A stretch of 64,000 nucleotides of DNA from Burkholderiales bacterium (lineage in GTDB: Bacteria > Pseudomonadota > Gammaproteobacteria > Burkholderiales > Burkholderiaceae_C), in the NCBI GenBank assembly GCA_030603635.1, contig JAUVXK010000002.1, positions 21,155-85,154 of the forward strand. Direction: 5' to 3'. Positions 1 through 9,876 of this stretch are shown piece after piece. Every line of letters starts with the position of its first letter. Within the stretch, counting starts at the first letter, position 1. Under the pieces are notes generated by a model. That model saw only the letters and a list, made by a program, of their open reading frames with translations, ran no database searches and had not been told where the DNA came from. Made by a program: the position numbers and the translations under genes.

Positions 1-19
1 TCACGAGAAATCGATTTCA

Positions 20-2332
20 TCAGAAAGAAGTTCCAATCTGGAATTGAACGCTTTGGGGTTTGTCGTTGGCGAATTTGCGCACCGGCCGGGCATAGGCGAT
101 TCTAAGCGGGCCTACCGGCGAAATCCAGCTGATCCCAAAACCGACAGATGCCCGGAGGTCCGACAGTTTGGAGGTGTTCTGGAAATCATCGGACACGTTG
201 CCGATGTCGAAGAAGCCGAACATCCGCAGCGTGCGGTCGTTGCCGGCCCCGGGGAAGGGTGTGATGATTTCGGTGTTCAGCAGCACCATGCGCGACCCGC
301 CGATGTAGGCATCGGCCCCCCCGCCAGCCACCGGACTGATACCGCCCAGCGTTCCCTGCTCGAAGCCACGCACCGAGCCGAGCCCCCCACCGTAGAAGTT
401 CTTGAACAACGGGAAGGGCTTGCCGCCCAGCCCCTTGCCCCAGCCTGCCTCGGCATTGAAGGCCAGGGCGTACTGCTTGGATAAGGGGATGTACTGCTGG
501 AACTGCCCGCTGAACTTGGTGTAGCGGGTGTCTCCAGCAATGCCGAGCTCCCCATTCAAGCGTGTGAGACGACCCTGAGTGGGAGCGAGTGCGCTGTCGC
601 GAGTGTCACGGGACCATCCCACTGTCAAGGGCACCGAGGTGGGCGAACGACCAAAATCGTTGATGAACTGCTGGTATGCATTCGGCAGCCCATTGCCCGG
701 TTCGATACGGGTTTGCTCCACGCCAATCCCGAAGAACACGGTATCGGTCTCGGTAAAAGGTACACCAAAGCGGATGCTGGCTCCGGGTGTGACGAGGCGG
801 TAATCACCCTCCTGCTCCGACAAAGGTCGTGTCGTGCGGTAGTACAGGTCCAGCGAACGCGAAATGCCATCGGCCGTGAAATACGGATCGACCGTGCTGA
901 GCACGAACTGCTTGTTGAATTTGCTCGTGTTGACGTTGAAGCCCAGGTAGTTGCCGCTGCCAAAGACGTTCTCCTGCTGGATGCCAGCGATGAACGACAG
1001 CTTCTCAGACTGGGAGTACCCTGCACCGATCGACAGGTTGCCGGTTGGCTTCTCCTCCACCGACACGATCAGGTCCACCTGATCGGGAGCGTCGGGCACT
1101 TCCTGGGTGTTGATCGTGACCTGGGTGAAGAAGCCTAGCCGGTCCACACGGTCACGGGACAGGCGGATGCGGTCGCTGTCGTACCACGAGGCTTCGAGCT
1201 GCCGAAACTCGCGGCGGATCACCTCGTCACGCGTGCGGTTGTTGCCCTCGACATTGATCCGGCGAACATAGGCACGCCGCGAAGGCTGGGCACGCAAGAC
1301 AAGGGCGACCCGAGACTGCTCGCGATCGACTTCGGGCTGGACATCAACCCGAGCGAAGGCATAGCCGAAACCACCGAAATAATCGGTAAACGCGCGCACC
1401 GTCTCTGCCACATCCTCCGCGTTGTAGGCCTGGCCGGCACGAATGCGGATGAGGGACTGGAACTCCTCCTCCTTGCCGAGGTAGTCGCCATCCAGCCGCA
1501 CGCCCGACACCACGTAGCGTTTGCCTTCGGTGATGTTGATGGTGATCGTCATGTCTTCCTTGCCCGGGGTGATGGCCACCTGGGTGGAGTCGATGCTGAA
1601 CTCCAGGAAACCCCGGGTCAGGTAATAGGAGCGCAGCGTTTCGAGATCAGCGTTGAGCTTGGCGCGGGAATAACGGTCGGACCTGGTGTACCAACTCAGC
1701 CAGCCCCCGGTGTTGAGGTCGAACAGACCACGCAGGGTGGACTCGCTGAACGCCTCGTTGCCTACGATGCGGATCTCGCGGATCTTGGCGATGTCGCCTT
1801 CGCTCACGCTGAAGTTGATGTTGACCCGGTTGCGTTCGATCGGCGTCACCGTGGTCGTGACCGTTGCGGCGTACATGCTTCGATTGAGGTACTGACGTTT
1901 GAGCTCCTGCTCGGCGCGATCGGCCAGCGCCCTGTCGAACGGGCGCCCTTCGGTCAGGCCGACATCGCGCAGGGCACGCCGCAACACCTCGTTGTCGAAC
2001 TCGCGCACCCCGGAAAAGGTCACATCGGCCACCGTGGGACGCTCCTCGACGATCACCACCAGCACATCGCCATCGACCTGCAGGCGAACATCGGAAAACA
2101 GCCCTAGCCCAAACAGCGCACGGATCGCGGCCGAACCCTGTTCGTCTGAATAGTTGTCACCCACCCGGAATGGCAACGATGCGAACACCGTGCCGGGCTC
2201 CACCCTCTGCAGGCCCTCGACCCGGATGTCCCGCAGGGTGAAGGGATCGACAGCCCAGGCAGGCAGCGCCACCAAAGTCGAGACCAACACGCCCCAGGCG
2301 ACGCTGCGCAAGCGCGAATGCTTGTGTTTCAT
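20..2332 (-). CDS. bamA: Outer membrane protein assembly factor BamA
   Basis: 770 aa. BamA is the beta-barrel core of the BAM complex, which folds and inserts outer-membrane proteins. A Sec signal peptide ends in the AWA motif just before VDPF at about residue 28. It is followed by five POTRA repeats (to about residue 420) and a C-terminal 16-strand barrel ending in the phenylalanine typical of outer-membrane barrels (GTSF). The length matches the family (760-810 aa). It follows rseP by 12 bases in the usual dxr-rseP-bamA order; the next expected gene, skp, would lie beyond the left edge of the window. Confidence 0.97.
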   Translation of the reverse strand: MKHKHSRLRSVAWGVLVSTLVALPAWAVDPFTLRDIRVEGLQRVEPGTVFASLPFRVGDNYSDEQGSAAIRALFGLGLFSDVRLQVDGDVLVVIVEERPTVADVTFSGVREFDNEVLRRALRDVGLTEGRPFDRALADRAEQELKRQYLNRSMYAATVTTTVTPIERNRVNINFSVSEGDIAKIREIRIVGNEAFSESTLRGLFDLNTGGWLSWYTRSDRYSRAKLNADLETLRSYYLTRGFLEFSIDSTQVAITPGKEDMTITINITEGKRYVVSGVRLDGDYLGKEEEFQSLIRIRAGQAYNAEDVAETVRAFTDYFGGFGYAFARVDVQPEVDREQSRVALVLRAQPSRRAYVRRINVEGNNRTRDEVIRREFRQLEASWYDSDRIRLSRDRVDRLGFFTQVTINTQEVPDAPDQVDLIVSVEEKPTGNLSIGAGYSQSEKLSFIAGIQQENVFGSGNYLGFNVNTSKFNKQFVLSTVDPYFTADGISRSLDLYYRTTRPLSEQEGDYRLVTPGASIRFGVPFTETDTVFFGIGVEQTRIEPGNGLPNAYQQFINDFGRSPTSVPLTVGWSRDTRDSALAPTQGRLTRLNGELGIAGDTRYTKFSGQFQQYIPLSKQYALAFNAEAGWGKGLGGKPFPLFKNFYGGGLGSVRGFEQGTLGGISPVAGGGADAYIGGSRMVLLNTEIITPFPGAGNDRTLRMFGFFDIGNVSDDFQNTSKLSDLRASVGFGISWISPVGPLRIAYARPVRKFANDKPQSVQFQIGTSF

Positions 2333-2344
2333 GAAATCGGATTT

Positions 2345-3709
2345 TCAGCCCAGCAAACGGGCGACGTCATTGAACATGGCCAGTGACATGAGCCCCAGCA
2401 ACACGACCATACCTCCGCGTTGCAGGCGGTCCATCCACACGTCCGATACGGGACGCCCGGTCACGGCCTCCCACAGATAATACATCAGGTGCCCACCGTC
2501 CAGAACCGGTAGCGGCAGCAGGTTCAGCACGCCCAGGCTGACGCTGATCAGGGCAATGAACAGGATGTACGACGTCAAACCCATGCTGGCCGATTGGCCG
2601 GCATAGTCGGCGATCGTCAATGGCCCGCTGAGATTCTTTAGAGACGCCTCACCGACGAGCATCCGATACATCATCCGCAGCGACAGCACCGACACCTCCC
2701 AGGTGCGAACCGCGCCCTTCCAGACGCCTTCGAACAGGCCGGCAGAGACGGTCACCATCTCCGGTGGGGCACCGATGTAGGCCCCGACACGGCCCACCCA
2801 GACGTCGCCCAAGCGCTCCGGGCGAGGCATCACGTCCAGCACCAGCTGGCGTCCTTCACGCTCGACCTCCCAGCGTTGCGTCCGCGCCTCGCCCTGCGCC
2901 GAGACTGACTCCCGGATCAGGGTGCGCAGGTGCTGCCCGTCGCTCACCACCTGCTCATCGACCCGAATGATGACGTCACCCGCACGCAATCCGGCCGCTT
3001 CTGCCGCAGCCCCCGGCAGAATGTCGCCCACCACCGGTGCCGACCACGGGGCCACGATGCCGATGCGCTGCAACAGCGAGGCATCGGCGTCCCGCACGGA
3101 CAGCTCAGACAAGGCCAGTGTCACCTCCCGGCCCGGCTGGCCGGGCCCGTCCGCCAGCCACAGCCGCACATCCTGCTGCGACAAGGCGGATCGCGTCAGT
3201 TGCCAGCGCAAGGTTTCGAACGATTCGACGGTCTGGGGCGACTGCGCCTCCGGAGCCATTGCCACCACCCACTCCCCGCCCCGGATGCCAGCGCGTTCCG
3301 CGAGCGAGGCCATCGGCGGACTCGACAACACGGGGCGGGGTTCCTGAACGCCGACCCAGGACACGGCGGCATACAGCGCCACGGCCAGCAGCAGGTTGGC
3401 CAGCGGCCCGGCCACCACGATGGCCACACGGGAGCGCAAGGGCTGGGTATTGAAGGCCCGGTGCCGATCTTCAGCCGGGACCGGTGCTTCACGCTCGTCG
3501 AGCATGCGCACGTAACCCCCAAGCGGCAACGCGGCAATCACAAATTCGGTACCGCTCCGGGGCGACTGCCAGCGCCACAACGGTTTGCCAAACCCGATGG
3601 AAAAGCGCAACACCTTCACGCCACAAGCCACGGCCACCCGGTAATGTCCGTACTCGTGCACCGCGATCAGCAGCCCGAGGGCCACCACAAAGGCCAGCAC
3701 CGTCAACAT
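2345..3709 (-). CDS. rseP: RIP metalloprotease RseP (site-2 protease)
   Basis: 454 aa, inner-membrane zinc protease that cuts RseA within the membrane to release sigma-E. The HEYGH zinc motif lies at residues 18-22 in the first membrane segment, two PDZ domains fill the periplasmic middle, and the second catalytic motif (PVLDGGH) lies near the C-terminus. The start at 3709 is chosen because the protein then opens directly with the catalytic membrane segment and a GGAG ribosome site lies upstream; a longer in-frame reading would overlap dxr. Gene order dxr-rseP-bamA is conserved and links envelope-stress signalling with barrel assembly. Confidence 0.95.
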   Translation of the reverse strand: MLTVLAFVVALGLLIAVHEYGHYRVAVACGVKVLRFSIGFGKPLWRWQSPRSGTEFVIAALPLGGYVRMLDEREAPVPAEDRHRAFNTQPLRSRVAIVVAGPLANLLLAVALYAAVSWVGVQEPRPVLSSPPMASLAERAGIRGGEWVVAMAPEAQSPQTVESFETLRWQLTRSALSQQDVRLWLADGPGQPGREVTLALSELSVRDADASLLQRIGIVAPWSAPVVGDILPGAAAEAAGLRAGDVIIRVDEQVVSDGQHLRTLIRESVSAQGEARTQRWEVEREGRQLVLDVMPRPERLGDVWVGRVGAYIGAPPEMVTVSAGLFEGVWKGAVRTWEVSVLSLRMMYRMLVGEASLKNLSGPLTIADYAGQSASMGLTSYILFIALISVSLGVLNLLPLPVLDGGHLMYYLWEAVTGRPVSDVWMDRLQRGGMVVLLGLMSLAMFNDVARLLG

Positions 3710-3719
3710 GGAAACACAC

Positions 3720-4898
3720 TCACTCCTGCCATTGCCGGACCTGTTCGCGGGCCCGTACCCGGGCCTCAAGATCCAGGGCCATCAGGTCGTCCAGACCCTG
3801 TGGGCTTGGAGGCCGAAGCCGGCTCAAAGTTGCGTCGTTGACGGCATGAATCCGGTCAAAACGCAATCGACCTGCCAGGAATGCCTCCACCGCCACCTCA
3901 TTGGCGGCGTTCAGCACGGCGGTGGCACCAGGCACATCGTTGAGCGCCTCCCAGGCCAGGAACAGCCCAGGAAAGCGTTCCCGCGCCGGGGGCTCAAAGG
4001 TCAACGCTCCCATGGTCAGGAAATCCAGTGGCTCCGCACCAGAAGCGATGCGCTCCGGCCAGCTCAACCCATAAGCGATCGGCACGCGCATGTCGGGCGT
4101 TCCCAGCTGCGCCACCACCGAGCGGTCGCGATACTGCACCATGGAATGGATGACGCTCTGCGGATGGATCACCACCTCGATGCGCGCCGGCTCGAACCCG
4201 AACAGGTAGTGCGCCTCGATCACCTCCAGCGCCTTGTTCATCATGGTAGCGGAATCAACCGAAATCTTGCGTCCCATGACCCAGTTCGGATGGGCGCAGG
4301 CCTCGTCCGGCGTCACACGGGACAAGGTGTCAGGGTCACGCGTGCGGAACGGCCCGCCCGAAGCAGTGAGGATGATCTTCTCCACCCGTGTCGACCACGT
4401 CTGCTCGTTCTCCGGCAAAGACTGAAACACCGCCGAATGCTCGCTGTCGATGGGCAACAGACGGCCACCACCCTCGCGCACGGTCCGCATGAACCAGTCG
4501 CCCCCCACCACCAGCGCTTCCTTGTTGGCCAGGAGCAGCTTCTTGCCCGCACGGGCGGCAGCGGCACACGGGGCCAGGCCCGCAGCGCCGACGATGGCGG
4601 CCATCACGGCATCCACCTCCGGCGCGGCGGCCATGTCGCACAGGGCTTGCGGGCCGCTCAACACCTCGGTGTTCACCCCGAGTGCCAGCAGGGCATCACG
4701 CAGTTGCTGTTCGGAACCTTCCCCGATGACCGCATAGCGTGGCCGAAACCGCTGACACTGTCGGGCCAGCAGTTCCACCTGTCGAGCGGCGGTCAGGGCA
4801 TGGACACGGAATCGTTCGGGATGACGCGCCACGACGTCCAGCGTGTTGGCACCGATGGACCCCGTGGAACCCAGCACGGTCAGCGTTTGCACGGTCAT
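3720..4898 (-). CDS. dxr: 1-deoxy-D-xylulose 5-phosphate reductoisomerase
   Basis: 392 aa, cytosolic. It converts DXP to 2-C-methyl-D-erythritol 4-phosphate with NADPH, the first committed step of the MEP isoprenoid pathway. The NADPH-binding motif GSTGSIG lies at residues 10-16, and the metal and substrate motifs (including the SEHS segment and the [11 protein letters not shown] helix) are intact. Length is normal for the family. ispG of the same pathway is also in this window (34.8-36.1 kb). It lies 10 bases after cdsA in the same operon. Confidence 0.97.
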   Translation of the reverse strand: MTVQTLTVLGSTGSIGANTLDVVARHPERFRVHALTAARQVELLARQCQRFRPRYAVIGEGSEQQLRDALLALGVNTEVLSGPQALCDMAAAPEVDAVMAAIVGAAGLAPCAAAARAGKKLLLANKEALVVGGDWFMRTVREGGGRLLPIDSEHSAVFQSLPENEQTWSTRVEKIILTASGGPFRTRDPDTLSRVTPDEACAHPNWVMGRKISVDSATMMNKALEVIEAHYLFGFEPARIEVVIHPQSVIHSMVQYRDRSVVAQLGTPDMRVPIAYGLSWPERIASGAEPLDFLTMGALTFEPPARERFPGLFLAWEALNDVPGATAVLNAANEVAVEAFLAGRLRFDRIHAVNDATLSRLRPPSPQGLDDLMALDLEARVRAREQVRQWQE

Positions 4899-4908
4899 GG
4901 ATTCAGCC

Positions 4909-5736
4909 TCACCACGTCACGACCCACATCGCCAGCGGGAGCACCGGCAGCAACGCATCCACTCGATCCAACACGCCCCCATGCCCCGGCAGCAACTGGC
5001 TGGAATCCTTCATGCCGGCACTGCGCTTGACCAGCGACTCGACCAGGTCGCCGGCGACGCTCATCGCCACCAGCACCAGCAACACGGGCACCGCGATAGC
5101 TGGCCCCCAGGACCAGAGCGTGCCGTACAGGCTGGACGGGACATTGGAGGAGCTCCACGCCACCCAGGCCAGCGCCAGCACCAGAACGCCCAACGCACCG
5201 CTGTATGCACCTGCCCAGCTTTTCCCGGGGCTGATCGACGGAGCCAGTTTGCGTTTGCCGAACGCCTTGCCTCCGAAATAAGCGGCGATGTCCGCCACCC
5301 ACACGAGCAGCAGGATGCTGAGCAGCATGGCCACACCGGCCACACGGGCCTGGGCCATCGCCCACCAGGCCAGCCCGATCAATCCCCAGCCCAGGATCAG
5401 CCGCAGCCCCCTGGGAACCTGGGACCAGCCTGCCACCCCCCGATGGAGAAGCCATGGCGTCATCAGCAGCCACAGTCCGCCGGCCCAGGGCCAGAGCCAG
5501 CGGCTGTCGGCATCGAGTCCGAATGCCGCCCAGATCAACAACAGGGCCAAACCGAGCAACCCACCTGCCCACCGGGACGCCACAGGACCGCAGCCGTTCA
5601 GACGGGCCCACTCCCATCCCGCGCCCACAATCAGCACGAGGGTGAGCGCGGAAAACGGCTCCGGAGATGGATAGAAGAGCGCAGGCAACAGCAGGGCCAG
5701 CAGGATCACTGCGGTGATGACGCGCTGCTTCAACAT
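4909..5736 (-). CDS. cdsA: Phosphatidate cytidylyltransferase
   Basis: 275 aa, polytopic inner-membrane enzyme making CDP-diacylglycerol from phosphatidate and CTP for phospholipid synthesis. About eight hydrophobic segments are visible. The family signature is present near the C-terminus ([20 protein letters not shown], followed by the usual DRVD). The start at 5736 (MLKQRV) is preferred over an upstream in-frame start inside uppS because it opens the first membrane segment. Located between uppS and dxr in the conserved operon. Confidence 0.95.
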   Translation of the reverse strand: MLKQRVITAVILLALLLPALFYPSPEPFSALTLVLIVGAGWEWARLNGCGPVASRWAGGLLGLALLLIWAAFGLDADSRWLWPWAGGLWLLMTPWLLHRGVAGWSQVPRGLRLILGWGLIGLAWWAMAQARVAGVAMLLSILLLVWVADIAAYFGGKAFGKRKLAPSISPGKSWAGAYSGALGVLVLALAWVAWSSSNVPSSLYGTLWSWGPAIAVPVLLVLVAMSVAGDLVESLVKRSAGMKDSSQLLPGHGGVLDRVDALLPVLPLAMWVVTW

Positions 5737-5749
5737 GGCGCCCACCCCC

Positions 5750-6484
5750 TCACGCCGCTGCCTTGTCGCCGCGCCCGGCCTGCTCCGGGGTGCGTCCGAA
5801 ACGGCGCTGGCGACGCGCGAAATCTTCAAGCGCCTGCTGGAAGGTCTCCCGGGTGAAGGCGGGCCACAGCACGTCGGAGAAGAACAACTCGCTGTAGGCC
5901 ATCTGCCAGATCAGGAAGTTGCTGAGGCGTTGCTCGTTGCCTGTGCGGATGACCAGATCTGGATCCGGCACATGCGACAGGGCCAATGCATCCGACAGGG
6001 ATGCCTCGGTGATGGGTTCACTGCGCTGCGCCAGGGACCGCGCCGCCTGGACGATATCCCAGCGCCCTCCATAGTTGAAGCAGACATTGAGCACCAGCGT
6101 TCCATTCGAGGCCGTTTGCCTCTCGGCGGCCTCCAGGCTCCGGCGCAAGGCCGGGGCCAGCGCCTCCCGGTCGCCCGGGAAACACAAGCGCACCCCCGCC
6201 TGCGACAGTTCGGGCACCTCCCGATCAAGCGCCTTGGCGAGCAGGCCCATCAGGCCCGAGACCTCGTCGGCGGGACGGCGCCAGTTCTCGGAGGAAAACG
6301 CGAACACGGTGAGCACACCCACGCCCGCTTCAATGCTCCAGCGGACGACCTCGCGCAACTTCTCCAGCCCCTGGCGATGTCCGGCCAGTCGCGGCAACAT
6401 GCGCTGTTGTGCCCAACGGCCATTCCCATCCATGACGATGGCCACATGGTTCGGCACCGCATCGGTGCAGGAATCAACACTCAT
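5750..6484 (-). CDS. uppS: Undecaprenyl diphosphate synthase (isoprenyl transferase)
   Basis: 244 aa, cis-prenyltransferase that extends farnesyl diphosphate with isopentenyl diphosphate to the C55 lipid carrier of peptidoglycan synthesis. The catalytic motif VAIVMDGNGRWAQ is at the N-terminus, and the family motifs FAFSSENWRRP and DPDLVIRTGNEQRLSNF are intact. The start at 6484 gives the usual short lead before the motif and has a GGAG upstream. It is followed 13 bases later by cdsA. Confidence 0.96.
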   Translation of the reverse strand: MSVDSCTDAVPNHVAIVMDGNGRWAQQRMLPRLAGHRQGLEKLREVVRWSIEAGVGVLTVFAFSSENWRRPADEVSGLMGLLAKALDREVPELSQAGVRLCFPGDREALAPALRRSLEAAERQTASNGTLVLNVCFNYGGRWDIVQAARSLAQRSEPITEASLSDALALSHVPDPDLVIRTGNEQRLSNFLIWQMAYSELFFSDVLWPAFTRETFQQALEDFARRQRRFGRTPEQAGRGDKAAA

Positions 6485-6509
6485 GAAAAAGACCACTCCG
6501 ACCTGGCGG

Positions 6510-7070
6510 TCAGATGGCCATGAGATCCTGTTCCTTGGATGCAACCACCTTGTCCACCTCGGCGATCATCCTGTCGGTCAGTTTCTGGATGTCGTCCTGG
6601 GCACGACGCTCATCGTCCTCAGAAGCGAGCTTGTCCTTGACCAGTTTCTTGACCTGCTCGTTGGCATCGCGGCGCAGATTTCGGATCGCAATCTTCGCCT
6701 GCTCGCCCTCTCCTTTGACCACTTTCGTCAGCTCACGGCGACGCTCTTCGGTCATGGGCGGGATGGGTACACGGATCAGGTCGCCCTGAGACGCGGGATT
6801 CAGGCCCAGATCGGATTCCCGGATGGCCTTTTCGATTTTCGCACCCATGCCCTTTTCCCATGGCGCAACCCCGATGGTTCGCGCGTCCAGCAGGGAGAGG
6901 TTGGCCACTTGCGACAGCGGCAGCATGGAACCGTAGTATTCGACATGAACCGTGTCCAGCAACGCAGGGTTGGCACGACCGGTACGGACCTTGGCCAGGT
7001 TGGCTTTGAGCGCCTCCAGCGAGGCATTCATCTTGTGTTCGGCGTTCTTCTTGATGTCTGGTATCTGCAT
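6510..7070 (-). CDS. frr: Ribosome recycling factor
   Basis: 186 aa, close to the 185 aa usual for the family. It splits post-termination ribosomes together with EF-G. The N-terminal helix ([14 protein letters not shown]) and the LSKVRTGRA-type motif (here [15 protein letters not shown]) are diagnostic. The ATG at 7070 sits 6 bases after AGAGG, which decides the start over a TTG two codons upstream. It lies between pyrH and uppS as in other betaproteobacteria. Confidence 0.97.
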   Translation of the reverse strand: MQIPDIKKNAEHKMNASLEALKANLAKVRTGRANPALLDTVHVEYYGSMLPLSQVANLSLLDARTIGVAPWEKGMGAKIEKAIRESDLGLNPASQGDLIRVPIPPMTEERRRELTKVVKGEGEQAKIAIRNLRRDANEQVKKLVKDKLASEDDERRAQDDIQKLTDRMIAEVDKVVASKEQDLMAI

Positions 7071-7149
7071 GATCAACCTCTATGGCGGGGTCTCTGACGG
7101 TCCTCGGACGGCTTTCGGGGACAGCCCTTGAGCATACACCGAGCCGCGT

Positions 7150-7860
7150 TCAGACGTGCACCAACGTGCCCTCGTCCTCTCCCATGACGACGCGACGCAG
7201 CGCCCCAGGCTTGAAGATGCTGAACACGCGCACCGGCAGGTTCTGGTCGCGGCACAGGGCGAACGCCGTGGCGTCCATCACTTGGAGTTGACGCGCCATG
7301 GCTTCGTCGAAACTGATCGACTGATAGCGCGTGGCCGACTCGTCCTTCTTGGGATCGGCGGTGTACACGCCGTCGACCTTGGTCGCCTTGAGCACGATTT
7401 CGGCGCCGATTTCGGCCCCACGCAACGCGGCAGCCGTGTCGGTGGTGAAAAAGGGGTTGCCGGTGCCGGCAGCAAAAATCACGACCTTGCCCTCTTCCAG
7501 GTACTGCAGCGCCTTGGGACGCACGTACGGCTCGACCACCTGTTCGATGGCGATCGCGGACATCACCCGGGCGGTCACGCCGGCCCGCTCCATCGCATCG
7601 CCTAGGGCCAGGGAGTTCATGACCGTCGCCAGCATGCCCATATAGTCGGCCGTGGCACGATCCATGCCCACCGAGCCACCTGCCACACCGCGGAAGATGT
7701 TGCCACCACCGATGACCACCGCCACCTGCACCCCGAGGCGCGTGACCTCTGCCACTTCCTCGACGATGCGGACGATGGTGGCACGGTTGATGCCAAAGGC
7801 GTCGTCACCCATGAGGGCTTCGCCGGAGAGTTTCAGGAGGATGCGCTGATGGGCTGGCAT
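7150..7860 (-). CDS. pyrH: UMP kinase
   Basis: 236 aa, hexameric bacterial-type UMP kinase (amino acid kinase family) that phosphorylates UMP to UDP in pyrimidine nucleotide synthesis. It shows the LLKLSGEAL start motif, the GGGNIFRG glycine loop and the [13 protein letters not shown] motif. The ATG at 7860 ([16 protein letters not shown]) gives the family length; an upstream TTG would add an unrelated leader. A strong hairpin lies between tsf and this gene, so it may also have its own transcription start. Confidence 0.97.
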   Translation of the reverse strand: MPAHQRILLKLSGEALMGDDAFGINRATIVRIVEEVAEVTRLGVQVAVVIGGGNIFRGVAGGSVGMDRATADYMGMLATVMNSLALGDAMERAGVTARVMSAIAIEQVVEPYVRPKALQYLEEGKVVIFAAGTGNPFFTTDTAAALRGAEIGAEIVLKATKVDGVYTADPKKDESATRYQSISFDEAMARQLQVMDATAFALCRDQNLPVRVFSIFKPGALRRVVMGEDEGTLVHV

Positions 7861-7910
7861 AGGCGGGCTGGAGCTATGTGGTGCAGTGATTTTAGGGGCT
7901 GGGTGTGACA

Positions 7911-7938
7911 ACGGCCGACCCCCGAAGGGATCGGCCGT
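7911..7938 (-). terminator. UUCG-capped hairpin between tsf and pyrH
   Basis: Read on the minus strand, a 12-bp stem (ACGGCCGA plus UCCC against GGGG plus UCGGCCGU, with one G-U pair) is closed by a UUCG loop. It sits 49 bases after the tsf stop codon. No U-tract follows on the minus strand (the next bases are TGTCACACCC), so it may be a weak terminator, an mRNA-processing or stability element, or a partial attenuator controlling pyrH relative to tsf. Confidence 0.55.
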
Positions 7939-7986
7939 GTAAATTTTTGTGGCGTGCCTTGCGGTACGCCAGCAACAGGGAGCGTA

Positions 7987-8883
7987 TCAGGCGCCTTGGG
8001 CAGCGGCTTGAGCGGCGGCCACTTCGGCTGCGAAGTCTTCCACCTTCTTCTCGATACCCTCGCCCACCACGAACATGGTGAAGCCCTTGACGTGGGTGTT
8101 GGTGGATTTCAGATAGGCACCCACGGTCTGCTTGCCATCGGCGGCTTTCACGAACACCTGATCCAGCAGCGACACTTCCTTCAGGTACTTCTGCACGGAA
8201 CCTTCCACCATCTTGGCGACGATATCAGCGGGTTTGCCGGACTCGGCGGCCTTCTGCTCGGCCACGGAACGCTCCTTGGCGATCAGGTCGGCAGGCACAT
8301 CCGCACCGGACAGGGCCACAGGCTTCATGGCGGCAATGTGCATGGCAGAGTCCTTGGCGGCCACGGCATCACCTTCGAATTCCACCATCACGCCAATGCG
8401 CACGCCATGCAGGTAAGCTGCCAACTGGCCGCCACCGCTGTAGCGCTTGAAGCGGCGAATGGTCATGTTCTCGCCGATCTTGCCGATCAGCCCCTTGCGC
8501 ACTTCTTCCACGGTGGGGCCGAAACCTTCCATGGACAGGGGCAGTTCGGCCACCGCCGCCACATCGGCCGGGTTGTTCTTCACGACGAGCTGAGCCACAG
8601 CATTGCAGAACGCCAGGAACAGATCGTTCTTGGAGACGAAGTCGGTTTCGCAGTTGACTTCCACTAGGGCGCCGGTGTTGCCTTCGATGAATGAAGCGAC
8701 CACGCCTTCGGCGGTGATGCGGCTGGCGGCCTTGCCGGCCTTGTTGCCCAGCTTGACGCGCAGAATCTCTTCTGCCTTCTCCATGTTGCCGTCGGCCTCG
8801 GTCAGGGCCTTCTTGCATTCCATCATGGGAGCGTCGGTCTTGGCGCGCAGTTCAGCGACCATGCTTGCGGTGATTGCAGCCAT
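7987..8883 (-). CDS. tsf: Translation elongation factor Ts
   Basis: 298 aa, guanine nucleotide exchange factor for EF-Tu. It has the N-terminal UBA-like segment with the signature [16 protein letters not shown], then the two-part EF-Tu-binding core ([11 protein letters not shown] motif and the central helical region). Length is typical for Burkholderiales. It follows rpsB across an intrinsic terminator/attenuator, the usual arrangement that lowers tsf expression relative to rpsB. Confidence 0.98.
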   Translation of the reverse strand: MAAITASMVAELRAKTDAPMMECKKALTEADGNMEKAEEILRVKLGNKAGKAASRITAEGVVASFIEGNTGALVEVNCETDFVSKNDLFLAFCNAVAQLVVKNNPADVAAVAELPLSMEGFGPTVEEVRKGLIGKIGENMTIRRFKRYSGGGQLAAYLHGVRIGVMVEFEGDAVAAKDSAMHIAAMKPVALSGADVPADLIAKERSVAEQKAAESGKPADIVAKMVEGSVQKYLKEVSLLDQVFVKAADGKQTVGAYLKSTNTHVKGFTMFVVGEGIEKKVEDFAAEVAAAQAAAQGA

Positions 8884-8943
8884 TGTGTTCTCCGGTTCGG
8901 GGCTTGCGGCCCCAGATTGCTGTGTCTTGATGTAAATCCGGTG

Positions 8944-8969
8944 AAAAAAAGGGGCTCAGCGCCCCTTTT
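8944..8969 (-). terminator. Intrinsic terminator between rpsB and tsf
   Basis: On the minus strand the sequence forms a stem AAAAGGGGC/GCCCCTTTT with a 5-base loop, followed by a run of seven T. It lies just after the rpsB stop and before tsf, so it probably ends part of the rpsB transcripts while allowing read-through. Confidence 0.8.
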
Positions 8970-8987
8970 CATACCGGGGGACGGCGA

Positions 8988-9737
8988 TCAGGCAGCGTCC
9001 TTGACCTCAACGAACTCGTCGGTACTGTCGGCCTGAACAGCCTGAACCACGTTGTTCACGGCGTTGGAGCGACCTTCCAGAATCGCGTCCGCAATGCCAC
9101 GGGCATACAGGGCCACAGCCTTGGCGGAGTCGTCGTTACCGGGAATGACGTAGTCGATGCCCTCGGGCGAGTGGTTGGTGTCGACCACGCCGATCAGGGG
9201 AATGCCCAGCTTCTGGGCTTCGGCCACGGCGATCTTGTGGTAACCCACGTCGATCACGAAGATGGCGTCGGGCAAGGCGTTCATGTCCTGAATGCCGCCG
9301 ATGTCCTTTTCCAGCTTTTCGATCTGGCGATTGAAGGTGAGCTGCTCTTTCTTGGACATGCTGTCCAGACCGGCTTCCTTCTGGGCCAGCATGTCTTTCA
9401 GGCGCTTGATGGAGGTCTTGACCGTCTTGAAGTTGGTCAGCATGCCGCCGAGCCAGCGCTGCTCCACGAAAGGCACGCCAGCTCGACGGGCTTCCTGGGC
9501 CACGATGTCGCGGGACTGACGCTTGGTACCCACCATGAGCACGGTGCCGCCGTTGGCGGTAAGCTGGCGCACGAACTTGGCAGCCTCTTCGAACATCGGC
9601 AACGTCTTTTCGAGGTTGACGATGTGGATCTTGTTGCGATGGCCGAAGATGAACGGGGCCATCTTGGGGTTCCAGAAGCGGGTCTGGTGACCGAAATGGA
9701 CACCGGCTTCCAGCATTTCACGCATGGAAATGGACAT
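8988..9737 (-). CDS. rpsB: 30S ribosomal protein S2
   Basis: 249 aa, small-subunit ribosomal protein. It begins [18 protein letters not shown], the classic S2 N-terminus, and contains the [15 protein letters not shown] and [11 protein letters not shown] segments. The start at 9737 is chosen by this conserved N-terminus and the GGAAAG ribosome site; a longer in-frame reading adds about 39 unrelated residues. First gene of the long minus-strand operon that runs to bamA. Confidence 0.98.
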   Translation of the reverse strand: MSISMREMLEAGVHFGHQTRFWNPKMAPFIFGHRNKIHIVNLEKTLPMFEEAAKFVRQLTANGGTVLMVGTKRQSRDIVAQEARRAGVPFVEQRWLGGMLTNFKTVKTSIKRLKDMLAQKEAGLDSMSKKEQLTFNRQIEKLEKDIGGIQDMNALPDAIFVIDVGYHKIAVAEAQKLGIPLIGVVDTNHSPEGIDYVIPGNDDSAKAVALYARGIADAILEGRSNAVNNVVQAVQADSTDEFVEVKDAA

Positions 9738-9863
9738 GATGATTTCTTTCCAGAGGTTGGGACTTAAATCCAGCCCCGATTGACGCCACAATGGCGCCAA
9801 CACCCGGTCGGGCTGGTTTGCGATTGCCTTGCCACCAGCGCATGCCAGCAGCAAAACCTAAAG

Positions 9864-9869
9864 ATTATA
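9864..9869 (-). promoter_or_regulatory. Probable -10 box for rpsB
   Basis: The minus strand reads TATAAT here, a perfect -10 hexamer, about 127 bases before the rpsB start. No clear -35 is seen at 16-18 bases. The implied leader of about 120 bases is consistent with the autoregulated rpsB leaders known in proteobacteria. It lies immediately before the first codon of the divergent nnrDE gene. Confidence 0.45.
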
Positions 9870-9876
9870 GCACTCC

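Noticed and set aside
1-19. Start of skp expected after bamA
   Set aside because: Only 19 bases remain to the left of bamA, and no start codon with a ribosome site can be read there.
3708-5030. 440-codon plus-strand open frame opposite dxr
   Set aside because: Antisense shadow of a conserved enzyme gene; no ribosome site or domain.
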